Counted from the first letter of the stretch, positions 1-8,004 are shown. The stretch: 64,000 bases of DNA from Candidatus Gastranaerophilales bacterium (GCA_944325705.1 CALVBB010000010.1:1-64000), one strand, 5' to 3'. Numbers and translations: made by a program. Notes: generated by a model not told the origin, from the letters alone.

Positions 1-120
1 TGTTTCAGAATGACATATCAAATGATAAACCATTCAACCCTTCACCAATTAATGTTGTCGGGTGGTATGCCTAACCGCCCCTTCTTATCGCACATCGCCC
101 GATTGCCTTATCCCTTTTAT
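1..120. repeat. copy edge of a dispersed intergenic repeat
   Basis: No gene is seen here. The stretch around 30-50 reads, on the minus strand, GGTGAAGGGTTGAATGGTTT, which closely matches the segment at 40308-40340 (GGGTGAATGGTTGAAGGGTT) and more loosely the one at 3961-3985. It therefore looks like part of a dispersed GC-richer intergenic repeat family in this genome. The left end is cut by the window, so full extent is unknown. Confidence 0.4.
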
Positions 121-153
121 AAAAAAAACCTGATTTTCTTGGGAAAAATCAGG
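121..153 (-). terminator. Rho-independent terminator of the 55-aa gene
   Basis: A stem of CCTGATTTT pairs with AAAATCAGG (129-153) around a 6-7 base loop. On the minus strand it is followed by a run of eight T (121-128). It lies about 60 bases past the stop of the gene at 213-380. Confidence 0.8.
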
Positions 154-212
154 TACAAAATTTGTAGGGGGAAAAATTAATTGGAGTTATGTTATATATA
201 TTGAAATCTTTT

Positions 213-380
213 TTACATCAGGTGAAGCGCCTGCTTGTTAGCCATTGCTATAAAGTTCATCTGTGCCAGCAGAACCTCCGAGCGGTCAACAAACGGTTCG
301 TTCGGCGCGTTTGTCGTAACCTGATCCTGATACATATCTTTCAGTTTCTTATCTATTTTTTTTAAGTTAGCTACTGCCAT
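213..380 (-). CDS. small 55-aa protein of unknown function
   Basis: This is a 55-residue ORF, beginning MAVANLKKIDKKLKD and ending FIAMANKQALHLM. It starts at an ATG preceded by AGAGAGG. I do not recognise it. It is mostly helical-looking, with a charged first third and no signal peptide or membrane segment. Its reality is supported by three things: the RBS, a shared promoter-like element upstream (410-442), and a strong terminator downstream (121-153), making a complete monocistronic unit. The promoter is the one used by the Gly/Cys-rich and glycine-zipper proteins elsewhere in the window, so it may belong to the same set of abundant lineage-specific proteins. No function can be assigned. 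Confidence 0.7.
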   Translation of the reverse strand: MAVANLKKIDKKLKDMYQDQVTTNAPNEPFVDRSEVLLAQMNFIAMANKQALHLM

Positions 381-409
381 AAGCGCCTCTCTTATTTATC
401 TCTCTTATG

Positions 410-442
410 TATATATAAAGTATATACTACTTTTGTAATTTC
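410..442 (-). promoter_or_regulatory. shared promoter element, copy 1 (GAAATT-N12-TATACTTTATATATA)
   Basis: On the minus strand, GAAATT is followed by exactly 12 bases and TATACTTTATATATA, then a purine-rich leader with two AAGAGAG copies leading to the start at 380. It is one of seven copies with identical spacing in this window. Confidence 0.75.
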
Positions 443-555
443 AGTTTTAAGAGAACTTGTTACAATTGTTTACATTTCAGTCGAAATTTTAAAAATAACA
501 CAATTTTGGAAGCAATGATGTTTTTATATTTATATAGGGGTAAATAGGAAAAGTT

Positions 556-2748
556 ATGTTAGAAAATATAGATAACAGAAATAAAATTCCGTTCGGTGCT
601 GCGTCAGGCGGCTTTGGAATGCAGCAACAATCGAATGCGTCAGCACAGAATTTGCCTCCTATGCAGGGTGAAAAGATTAATCCTGAGCAGTTGAAACAGA
701 ATATTCAGGATTCTTATGTTGCAAGCCGTATCGGGCAGTTAGAGGAAATAAACCCGCTTGTGCAGCTCGGGGTTGCTGTTCCTGCGTGGTATGTGCTTGC
801 GCAATCCATGGATAAGTTTGCTCAAAAGTGCAGAGGGGCATACCCTGATACAATTCAGTATAAAATGGGTGCTTTCGGCGACAGGGTTAGTGAAGAAATT
901 TCCAACAGCAAATTCGGACGTTCTTCTTTTGCCGGATGGCTGAAAAATACTTATAATTCAGCTGCTTCATCTTTAAAGAATTTTTTAAATAAGTCAGCTG
1001 TCTACAGAGCGTTTGACAAAACTCCTTCAAAACCGGAACTTCCGATTGTTTTAGGTCAGGCAGGCGGTATGAAGGGTGCTCTGCTTTTCGACTACCCGCA
1101 AATTGCAGAAAATTTCATGAAACCTCTTAAGTATGCAGAAGATCTGGACTGCTACGGCGGAACTGCTGATGATATAAAACGTGTTAAAGACTTGATGTCA
1201 AAAACTGCAAAAGGTAAAGCCGGCGAGGCTGCAAGACGCGCAATTCTTGAGGCAGAAGAGTTTCGGCTGCTTTCACCTGACAAAACCGACGATGCTGTTA
1301 ATGCCTTTAAATCTCTTAATTCAGCTGAAAGAGCCACTAAATTGAAGAACTTAAAGGCGCAGGCTCTCGGGTTTGCTGATTTACATACATTTGAAGCTAT
1401 TAAAAAAGATATTCATTCTCATCTGGATGATGTTATAAAGGCCTGCAAAAAAGTGAAACCAAAAATGTACTCAAAAATTGATGTTCATGATAATAGCACT
1501 TTGAACAAAATCTGGGGACACTTATTTGGAAGAAAAGTAGAGTTTTCTGAAATGGCTAACAAGCTTACAGGATCAAAAGGGCTAGACAACCCTTATCACA
1601 AAACTAAATTTGGAAAACTTCTCCCTAAATTTGCAAATATGTTCCTTGAAGGTGCGACAAACAGGGTCGCAGGCGGAAAACTCGTTGCTATGATGCAGGC
1701 GTGGTTTGTTGCAGAAGCCATTATTCGCACCGCTCAGGCTGAAAAAGGCGATAAACTCAGAACATTTACCGAAAGATTAACAGAACTCGTCGGCTTCTTT
1801 ATGTTCATGCCGGCAGCAATCCAGCTTATGCACAAATTAGGCGGTATGCAGTATGCAGGAATGACTCCGGAGGCTGTTGAAAAATACCGTCATGCAGTAA
1901 AAGAATTTAATGAAAAAGTCGCAAGCGGCTTCTTCATTGGAAATAAAAAAGGTTATAAGGCTGAGCGTCAGGCACTCAAAGACCAGCTTAATGCCGGAAC
2001 TAAAAATCCTCTTGCAAAACTCTGCAAGAAAATCGGACGCATAATTACAGTCGGACTTGAGCAGGTAAGACCTTATTCAAAACACGCTGTAGAAGGCGGA
2101 TTTTTAGGCAGAGTTAAGGATGTATTCAGAAATCCTAAATACTGGTTCAAGCAGTGCGCGGGTTATCCTGTCCGAATTATTCTTGCAATGTTTATGATTA
2201 TGCCGTTCATGAACAAAATCGCTATCAAGGTTTCGCACGCAATATTCGGCAAGCCTAAACATTCAGTTCTTGACGATGGCAAAGAGCAGAAGCCGGAACT
2301 TACAGAAGCACAGCAGCAAGAATTACTGAAGATGCTTCAAGAAGCACAAAAACAGCAGGCCTCAAATTCACAACCGTTTGTAAGCAATAACAGCCCTACA
2401 AACCTTTTAAATCCTTATAAGCCTCAGCCTGTTGTAAACAACAGCCCGACAAATCTTTTGAATATGTATAAGAACGGAACTCCTTATCAGACCCAAATTT
2501 CAAAAGATGCTTTGCGCGGCCCCGGCGAAATTCAAAATCCTGGAGAGCCGGTCAGAACCTATATCCCGTCACCGGAACCTGTAAAGATTGTAAACAATGG
2601 TGAGGATCCTTCAAGAAGCTATGTTCCTTCCTCAGCTCCTGCAAACATTGTTCCGGAAAATCAGGACACCTCGGCAGCAGATGCCGCTCTGAAACGCTCA
2701 GAAGCACTTGAGCGGGAAGCTCTTGAGATGCTTTCTATGCGCAGTTAA
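556..2748 (+). CDS. 730-aa lineage-specific membrane-associated protein
   Basis: I do not recognise this protein. The N-terminal 40 residues are Gly/Gln/Asn rich (includes IPFGAASGGFG). The middle is Lys-rich and helical, with several hydrophobic stretches: near residues 70-85, around 410-430 (LVGFFMFMPAAIQL) and around 535-555 (IILAMFMIMPFMNKIAI). The last 150 residues are Pro/Asn rich and contain the imperfect repeat NNSPTNLLNPYK / NNSPTNLLNMYK, plus two copies of a (R)(T/S)Y(I/V)PS-type segment. Such a tail looks extended and unstructured. The ATG at 556 is preceded by AGGAAAA. The gene stands alone, followed by the 6S-like RNA gene. A membrane-linked structural or scaffold role is only inference. 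Confidence 0.75.
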   Translation: MLENIDNRNKIPFGAASGGFGMQQQSNASAQNLPPMQGEKINPEQLKQNIQDSYVASRIGQLEEINPLVQLGVAVPAWYVLAQSMDKFAQKCRGAYPDTIQYKMGAFGDRVSEEISNSKFGRSSFAGWLKNTYNSAASSLKNFLNKSAVYRAFDKTPSKPELPIVLGQAGGMKGALLFDYPQIAENFMKPLKYAEDLDCYGGTADDIKRVKDLMSKTAKGKAGEAARRAILEAEEFRLLSPDKTDDAVNAFKSLNSAERATKLKNLKAQALGFADLHTFEAIKKDIHSHLDDVIKACKKVKPKMYSKIDVHDNSTLNKIWGHLFGRKVEFSEMANKLTGSKGLDNPYHKTKFGKLLPKFANMFLEGATNRVAGGKLVAMMQAWFVAEAIIRTAQAEKGDKLRTFTERLTELVGFFMFMPAAIQLMHKLGGMQYAGMTPEAVEKYRHAVKEFNEKVASGFFIGNKKGYKAERQALKDQLNAGTKNPLAKLCKKIGRIITVGLEQVRPYSKHAVEGGFLGRVKDVFRNPKYWFKQCAGYPVRIILAMFMIMPFMNKIAIKVSHAIFGKPKHSVLDDGKEQKPELTEAQQQELLKMLQEAQKQQASNSQPFVSNNSPTNLLNPYKPQPVVNNSPTNLLNMYKNGTPYQTQISKDALRGPGEIQNPGEPVRTYIPSPEPVKIVNNGEDPSRSYVPSSAPANIVPENQDTSAADAALKRSEALEREALEMLSMRS

Positions 2749-2766
2749 TATTACCTGACTGCGGGG

Positions 2767-2795
2767 TTGTATTTTACTCGAAATCCTGTTATAAT
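2767..2795 (+). promoter_or_regulatory. sigma70-type promoter of the 6S-like RNA
   Basis: TTGTAT (2767-2772), 17 bases, TATAAT (2790-2795). Transcription would start near 2802, exactly where the closing stem of the predicted RNA begins. Confidence 0.8.
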
Positions 2796-2800
2796 GTAAT

Positions 2801-2980
2801 TGCTCTGTACGGGTGTTCAATTTTGTTCCTACATTTTTTATAAAAGGGAGAGTTGACTCTGTCAGGTATTGAAGTATACCCGCCGAAGTTTTCTTCGCCA
2901 GCGGGAAACGGATTTATCGAGGCGCTCACCCACCTGCGAGACCAGCAGGTAACAAAATCACACCGGTGCGGGGCTTTTTT
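2801..2980 (+). ncRNA. ssrS: probable 6S RNA (end-to-end folded, about 178 nt)
   Basis: A stand-alone promoter is followed by about 178 bases whose two ends pair. GCTCTGTACGGGTGT (2802-2816) pairs with ACACCGGTGCGGGGC (2959-2973) with one mismatch and some G-U pairs. Inside that, AATTTTGTT pairs with AACAAAAT. The run of six T begins right after the 3' strand, so the closing stem can double as the terminator. The interior holds a long open region and local hairpins: AGAGT/ACTCT at about 2850-2860, CCCGCCGAAG/CTTCG..GCGGG at 2879-2904, and ACCTGC/GCAGGT at 2932-2950. This closed stem, central bubble and terminal hairpin plan, the 180-nt length and the GGTGTTC near the 5' end fit bacterial 6S RNA, which binds RNA polymerase. 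No coding frame with an RBS is present. The family call is inference; the fold is visible. Confidence 0.6.
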
Positions 2981-2986
2981 ATACAT

Positions 2987-3016
2987 AAAAGAGGAAAGTG
3001 AAAACTTCCCTCTTTT
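2987..3016 (+). terminator. second hairpin downstream of the 6S-like RNA
   Basis: AAAAGAGGAAAG pairs with CTTCCCTCTTTT (one mismatch), followed by TATTT. It is T-rich on both sides and so could act in both directions. Confidence 0.55.
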
Positions 3017-3133
3017 ATTTGTCCGGAAAAGCTTCACAATAAGACACGTGAGCCTTTCGGAGGGCGTATCTGGCAATAAGCATTGGGTTACTGCTTACAG
3101 TTTATTGAGCCATAGCTGCAGAGAACGGCTTTT

Positions 3134-4259
3134 TTATTGAAAATCGGCAGAACTATCATAGTTGACATAATTTAGGCTTTCGTCAATTATTGCACTATCA
3201 ATTTGTGTGTGCCAGTTTGCTATTTTTTTATTTGTAATAATAAATGAATAGGCATCCGCTCCGAGTTGATTAGGACCTTTTAATCCGTTTGCGTCTATGA
3301 TTAGTACTCCGCATTGTCTGCTATAACTAGTTGTAGTTTCATACCCGCCTTTCCCGTCAGAAACCCAGTTGCCGTTGCTGTCTGTAACTTTATTTGTAAA
3401 AGTCCTGCCGCAATCAGCTGCTCCGTTAACATAGGGAAGTAGTCCTATTGAAGAACCGTCTGCAAGAATTGCTTTTTGAAAATTTTTCATATTTTGAGTG
3501 GCATTCTTGCCCTGTCCGTCATTTCTTGCTTTTGGGAATTTGTATGTGTCAGCCATACAACCGTATTGACCACCAGGACATTTTTTTATAATTTTCAGGT
3601 AAGAAAAAAATTCATTACCAAGCTCTCTCTGTGTCTTGCTTTGTATGAATATTCCGCTGTAATCGGATGCTCCCATTTCGTACTGCCATTTGTTCATGGC
3701 ATTTAGAAGGGTTGCATAAGTCTTTTTAGTCTGATTTGCAAGGATTTTATTCTTGTAGTTCGCAACCAGTGCGGGCAGCGTCATCGCAGCGACCACGCCT
3801 ATAATCCCGAGGGTTATGAGGACTTCAGCCAGAGTGAAAGCGGCTTTTCGGAAGGGCGCCGAGTGAGCGCAAGCGAACCCAGCCCGTAAGGTGTCTGAAA
3901 ACCAGGCTTTTCCAACATCCCGAATAATCCGGATGACGGCTTTTCGGCGGGTAAAGCGTGAAGGGTGAGGAGTGAAGGGTTCAACAAAACTCTCCGGCAC
4001 AATCGTGCCACCTCCCTTACAAGGGAGATCTTTGTCATTACCCCCTTTGATAAATGTAAATCGTTGCGTCTCACAATAGTTGTGACTGTTCAGAATCACT
4101 TTGTCATTAGCGCCCGCAATGGAAAAAGATTTTAAAAAATCCCCGCGCCATCTAATGTTACTTAAAAATGAATGCCAGAACCCCTTGTTCTGAGCGGATT
4201 TACAGAAGGTTGAGCCCCCCCCCCCCTCTGAGTTTTGAAGCTATAGCTGTGTTTTGCAT
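3134..4259 (-). CDS. prepilin-like protein with a poly-G tract; out of frame as sequenced (candidate phase-variable gene)
   Basis: The C-terminal 240 residues are a type IV prepilin/pseudopilin-like protein: the A|FTLAEVLITLGIIGVVAAM cleavage and helix region near codon 135, then a soluble domain containing CGVLIIDANGLKGPN. A strong RBS (AAGGAGG) precedes the ATG at 4259, which encodes MQNTAIASKLR followed by a 12-G tract (4215-4226). With G12 this start reads four Gly, LNLL and stops. The prepilin frame, however, is open without a stop all the way from the G tract to 3134. The span 3134-4259 is 3n+1 bases, so G11 (or G14) would give one ORF of about 374 codons. The segment between the tract and FTLAEV contains a dispersed repeat. 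Alternatives: a true pseudogene, a homopolymer sequencing error, or initiation at the GTG at 4099. Confidence 0.65.
3950..4060. repeat. dispersed repeat inserted inside the prepilin leader region
   Basis: This stretch contains GAAGGGTT, AACAAAACTCTCC, then two small palindromes, GGCACAATCGTGCC (3996-4009) and CTCCCTTACAAGGGAG (4012-4027). The same order occurs at 40240-40425 (GAAGGGTT, AACAAAACCCTCC, GGTGCTGCGCACC, then CCCCTCAAGGGG). It is therefore a dispersed repeat that here lies within the open prepilin frame, where it would encode an unusual segment between leader and pilin helix. Confidence 0.5.
4215..4226 (-). repeat. 12-G homopolymer in the prepilin leader
   Basis: Twelve consecutive C on the plus strand (G on the coding strand) lie 11 codons after the start of the prepilin gene. 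In an AT-rich genome a 12-base G run is exceptional, and runs like this slip readily during replication. A one-base loss or two-base gain joins the MQN start to the prepilin frame. Confidence 0.8.
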
Positions 4260-4292
4260 AAATTTCCTCCTTTTTTTTATATTTACTATATT

Positions 4293-4321
4293 ATTTTAAC
4301 AAATTATGTGGTGGTTTGCAA
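4293..4321 (-). promoter_or_regulatory. promoter of the poly-G prepilin gene
   Basis: On the minus strand TTGCAA is followed by 17 bases and TAAAAT. The predicted start lies just upstream of the AAGGAGG and ATG at 4259. It is back to back with the cpaE promoter. Confidence 0.65.
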
Positions 4322-4354
4322 TATGATTAAGCTTTGTTGTTTTTATCTGTTTAC

Positions 4355-4383
4355 TTGCCCTAATTTTTTGAGTATGCTAAAAT
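4355..4383 (+). promoter_or_regulatory. promoter of the cpaE-like gene
   Basis: TTGCCC, 17 bases, TAAAAT, about 18 bases before the ATG at 4402. It fits a sigma70-type promoter. Confidence 0.65.
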
Positions 4384-4401
4384 CCTTATGTAAGGGGTAT
4401 T

Positions 4402-5607
4402 ATGACAGAGAAAATTTCTACAATTATTTTATCCGGTCAGGAAAGGCTTAAAGAAGTTCTTAAACTATATTTGAATGAACGGGATGATTTTGAACTTCAA
4501 GAGGATTGTTCTGATTTGTCCGAAATATACAACACGCTGTCTTCCCTGCCAAAATCCCTGCTTATTATTGATTTAGATGCTTCAACGCAAAAGAAATATT
4601 ATGATTTTATACTAAAGGTTGCAGAAGATTGCCCTAACTGCCGTGTAGCTGCTGTTTATGAAAATCCTACTATTGATGCTCTTGTAAAAATTATGCGCTC
4701 CGGTGCTAAAGAAGTTCTTTCCTCCCCTGTTATAAAGGGTGAGTTTTTTGAGGTTTTGAACAGGATTAAAGAGCAGCTTAACGACGATTATCAAAAAGTC
4801 AACCGCTGCCGTATGGTTACTGTTTTTTCTAACAAAGGCGGTATTGGCAAGACTTCAATTGCAACAAATCTAGCACTTGAACTTGCCAAAACAACAAAAG
4901 AGAATGTTGCGCTTATTGATTTAAACTTCCAGCTTGGTGATATAACAACATTTATGGACTTGAAGCCCTCTTTTAATATTTCATACATGCTTAAAAATCT
5001 GGATAAACTTAATAAAGATTTTTTGTTTAATACTCTTGAAAAATATAAAAATACAAGTTTATATGTTCTGGCTGATCCACCGTATTTTAAACAGGCAGAG
5101 GATATTTCGCCAAAACAGGTGGCAAAGCTTTTTGAAATACTAAAGGAAACATTTTCTTATATTGTTGTAGATACAGATAATACTTTTGACGGAAAAACAA
5201 TAACTGCGCTTGATAATTCTGATATGCTGTTTCTTGTGACTATAGTGAATCTTCCTGCTCTCAGGAACTGTCAGCGCTGTCTTGATTTGTTTGAAAAACT
5301 CGGTTATGAAGATGACAAAATTAAGATTGTCATTAACCGCTATATGGAAAATGATGAGATTAAAGCTGAGGATGTAGAAAAGCTTCTTGCAAAGGAAATT
5401 TACTGGAAAATTCCAAATAACTATTTTTCATTAATGGCAGCAATTAATAAGGGGGTGCCTGTGTCGGAATTAAATCCTGCGTCAAATGTTTCGCAGAGTT
5501 ACAGAGAACTTGCGATACATGTTGCAGATACTATTCACCGTCAGAAATTGATTAAAAAGATTGTATCAAATTCCGTAGAAAATCTGAACAACATACTGAG
5601 AGGCTGA
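4402..5607 (+). CDS. cpaE: CpaE/TadZ-like MinD-family ATPase
   Basis: This is a 401-residue two-domain protein. Residues 1-130 form a receiver-like fold (LLIIDLDAS near 52-61 as the acidic strand) that probably lacks ordinary phosphotransfer. Residues 137-390 are a ParA/MinD-family ATPase with the deviant Walker A KGGIGKT (145-151) and VALIDLNFQLGD as the next strand. In the Tad/Flp pilus family this architecture belongs to CpaE/TadZ, which localises the pilus machine at the membrane and recruits the CpaF ATPase. The ATG at 4402 has AAGGGG upstream and a clear promoter. The stop is two bases before the GTG of the CpaF-like gene, so the two are co-transcribed. No other Tad genes are in the window. 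Confidence 0.8.
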   Translation: MTEKISTIILSGQERLKEVLKLYLNERDDFELQEDCSDLSEIYNTLSSLPKSLLIIDLDASTQKKYYDFILKVAEDCPNCRVAAVYENPTIDALVKIMRSGAKEVLSSPVIKGEFFEVLNRIKEQLNDDYQKVNRCRMVTVFSNKGGIGKTSIATNLALELAKTTKENVALIDLNFQLGDITTFMDLKPSFNISYMLKNLDKLNKDFLFNTLEKYKNTSLYVLADPPYFKQAEDISPKQVAKLFEILKETFSYIVVDTDNTFDGKTITALDNSDMLFLVTIVNLPALRNCQRCLDLFEKLGYEDDKIKIVINRYMENDEIKAEDVEKLLAKEIYWKIPNNYFSLMAAINKGVPVSELNPASNVSQSYRELAIHVADTIHRQKLIKKIVSNSVENLNNILRG

Positions 5608-5609
5608 TT

Positions 5610-6917
5610 GTGGCAATAAAAGACAGATTTAAAAATATACCGCTTCCGGAGATTATTGAGGAAGAAGAACCGAAATCCGCAGAGGAGGAAGAAACTCCGC
5701 AGAATATTTTGCAGGAGGTTTCTAACCGCTCTGTGTTTGAAGATTTAATAGGAGCACTTTCAGCGAAAATTTCTTCAATTCCGGTGTGGTTTGAGTATAC
5801 AAAAGAGGAACAGCAGTCCCTTATTTCAGGATATGTTGATGTAAAGCTGAAAGAACTTAATGTCAAGCTGTCTGATGATGAAAAAAACGGATTTATTCAG
5901 TTTTTTACGGATTCATTTTTTGGATTTGGTGAACTTGATGTACTTCTATTAAGAGAGGATATTTCCTCTGTTTTTCTTAATGGTAACGGTATAGTGGAAA
6001 TCGAAAAGGACGGTAAAATTGAATTATCCGATATAATACTTGACGGAGATCATTTTAATAAGATTAAAGATGTTATGCTGAAACTTTCGGCAGAACGTTC
6101 AGGTATTGTGAATTTAAGGATAAAGAACCTCTTGATTACGCTTCTTCTGCCGCCGGTTTGTACAGAGATGATTATTATAAGAAAACTTGCACAAGGAAAA
6201 GTTGATTTTGAATATCTTGTGTCTGCAGGCATGTTTAATGCCAAAACCGCGGATATACTGAAACTTTGTTTGTCCGAAAGACGCAATATCTTAATAACCG
6301 GCCGTTTAAGCAGCGGAAAATCCTCACTATTATCAGCGATGCTTCAAGGGGTAGGCACTAGAGCTGTATTATTTCAGAAATATCCGCTGATAGAGGTTCC
6401 TTCTCAGCCTGCGCAGGGCTTTTTAACAGCCGGTCTTGATGAAGAAGGTTTTGAAAATCTTGTATCCTCTGCTCTGGTAATGCAGCCCGAATACATATTT
6501 GCGGATTTGAACGCGGTAAAATATACTGATGTAATTATAAATGCAAGGCCTGCGCTGAAAGGTTTTATTTCGTCTGTCAGGGCAGATTCTGTTGTTGCTG
6601 CTGTTTCAAAACTCGCATCATCAATTGTTTTTAGTGAAAAATGTACTGAAAAAGCAGCCAAAGCCGCTATTGCAAGAACTTTTGACTATATTCTGCTTGT
6701 TGAGAACGGAAAACTTGTTTCTATTGTTTCTCTTTCTTTAAATAAGGCTGGTTCTCTTGTGATGGCAGAGGTGCCTCTTTCTTCTGAAGAGCCGGACGTT
6801 GTTCCTTCTGAGGTTGTTCAGACAAAGGCAGAGGCTTCTGCTCCTGAGGTTGTGAAGGAAGCTTCTTCAAAGACGAAGAAGAAGGCTTCAGGTTCGTTCC
6901 GGAGCCGTTATCAGTAA
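5610..6917 (+). CDS. degenerate CpaF/TadA-like secretion ATPase
   Basis: This 435-residue protein has the layout of the CpaF/TadA/VirB11 family: an acidic N-terminal tail, an N-terminal domain (about 40-205), then an ATPase-like domain with a good Walker A, GRLSSGKSS (231-239). The later motifs are eroded. Where CpaF has IIIGEVRG this protein has YIFADLNA (about 296-303). Where CpaF has GSLGTIHAN it has GFISSVRAD. The Walker B glutamate, the arginine and the His-box are thus missing, so it may bind but not efficiently hydrolyse ATP. It starts at a GTG two bases after the cpaE stop. The last 60 residues are Ser/Ala/Lys rich and overlap an antisense gene. It could be a partner of CpaE with a regulatory role; that is inference. 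Confidence 0.65.
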   Translation: MAIKDRFKNIPLPEIIEEEEPKSAEEEETPQNILQEVSNRSVFEDLIGALSAKISSIPVWFEYTKEEQQSLISGYVDVKLKELNVKLSDDEKNGFIQFFTDSFFGFGELDVLLLREDISSVFLNGNGIVEIEKDGKIELSDIILDGDHFNKIKDVMLKLSAERSGIVNLRIKNLLITLLLPPVCTEMIIIRKLAQGKVDFEYLVSAGMFNAKTADILKLCLSERRNILITGRLSSGKSSLLSAMLQGVGTRAVLFQKYPLIEVPSQPAQGFLTAGLDEEGFENLVSSALVMQPEYIFADLNAVKYTDVIINARPALKGFISSVRADSVVAAVSKLASSIVFSEKCTEKAAKAAIARTFDYILLVENGKLVSIVSLSLNKAGSLVMAEVPLSSEEPDVVPSEVVQTKAEASAPEVVKEASSKTKKKASGSFRSRYQ

Positions 6918-8004
6918 CCTGCGGTTTGGCTTGAGTAGGTGCGGGTGCGGTATTTTTTATCTGGGATTTAAGAGCGCTTCTGTCAAGGATTGCGTCGTTA
7001 AATCTTCTGAGTCCCGGATCAACTATCTTTGGCATAAGTATATCAGATACGAAGTAGTCAATTGGTTTCGCAAATAATGCAAGCGAAATCAGACCGCCTA
7101 TTGTCTTTAATACTTTGTATTTGAAAAGCCTGCGGGTTTCAAAATTTTTCAGCACAAAACCGAGAGCATCGTTTGCGTTGTCTTTGCCGTAAATTTTTTC
7201 CAGTACCGGTGCTTCTTTGAGGTATTTTTTGTAACAGGACGAGGAAATTCCTTTAGGCTTTACTCCTTTTTTTAAGGCTTGTTGTATTTCAAACATTCTG
7301 TCAAGATTTTTGTCGGCAAATTCAAGGATTTTTTCTTTATCTTCTCTTGCCAGTGCGTAAGAGCCGTTGCAAAGTTTTATAATTCTTCTGTAGTAATTAT
7401 CAGTCTTTTTCTCGTTCCGGCATGCTGCAATTTTATTTTCCAGAGAGTTTAGTAAGAAATTTTTAAATTTTTGTTTATCGTCATATATGCCGCCGATGCA
7501 CTGGTTAACAGAGTTTCTGAGATATTCAAGCGTTGTTTCCTGAGCATTTATACTTAATTTTCTGTTAAAAAGTTTAATTACAGGCGAAGTAAGCTTCTGA
7601 CCGAGATAAATTGCACCGGATGGAAGTAAAAAACCGGCAACCCCCTGATAAATTACTCTTTCAAGACCTCTTTTTCCGCTCGGGTCGTAGTGGTTTTTGT
7701 CATTTTTGTATTTGTCGTAAATATCTGCTCCAAGATACATAATTGAAGGTATCCACAGTGCCTGCCCAAGTTTCGGAGCCATTTCCCTGATTGTAGTGCC
7801 GACTTCATTTGAGTATGTTGCAGCCTTAACCCACCAGTAATTAAGAGGATCATCATAGTTTTCAGCTTTCTCTTTTTTTTCTTTTCTGTGAAAAAGTGAG
7901 AGTACGCTTGTAAAATTTGTTCTGTATTGTATCGGATGATGCAATTTTGAAATTCCCTTATCTCTGCATATATTATAATATCTGTAAAAAATGAAATTTG
8001 CCAC
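6721..8004 (-). CDS. 427-aa lineage-specific protein with two membrane-like segments and Pro-rich tail
   Basis: Function unknown. The N-terminal third contains a hydrophobic segment near residues 80-95 (LWIPSIMYLGADIY) and another near 125-145 (GVAGFLLPSGAIYLG). The middle is Lys-rich and helical, with a third hydrophobic patch near 300-320 (TIGGLISLALFAKPI). The last 75 residues are a Pro/Gln/Lys-rich low-complexity tail. The layout resembles the 730-aa protein at 556-2748 (helical membrane body, disordered Pro-rich tail). It begins at a GTG with no convincing RBS, so a later start is possible. Its 3' end overlaps the CpaF-like gene by 197 bases on the opposite strand; both encode low-complexity tails there. 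The start lies 34 bases from that of uvrB, transcribed away from it. Confidence 0.65.
   Translation of the reverse strand: MANFIFYRYYNICRDKGISKLHHPIQYRTNFTSVLSLFHRKEKKEKAENYDDPLNYWWVKAATYSNEVGTTIREMAPKLGQALWIPSIMYLGADIYDKYKNDKNHYDPSGKRGLERVIYQGVAGFLLPSGAIYLGQKLTSPVIKLFNRKLSINAQETTLEYLRNSVNQCIGGIYDDKQKFKNFLLNSLENKIAACRNEKKTDNYYRRIIKLCNGSYALAREDKEKILEFADKNLDRMFEIQQALKKGVKPKGISSSCYKKYLKEAPVLEKIYGKDNANDALGFVLKNFETRRLFKYKVLKTIGGLISLALFAKPIDYFVSDILMPKIVDPGLRRFNDAILDRSALKSQIKNTAPAPTQAKPQVTDNGSGTNLKPSSSSLKKLPSQPQEQKPLPLSEQPQKEQRPALQKKEAPLPSQENQPYLKKEKQ

Noticed and set aside
2853-3140. Open frames of 95 codons on both strands over the 6S-like region
   Set aside because: They cross stable hairpins and terminators, have no RBS, and the region folds as a structured RNA.
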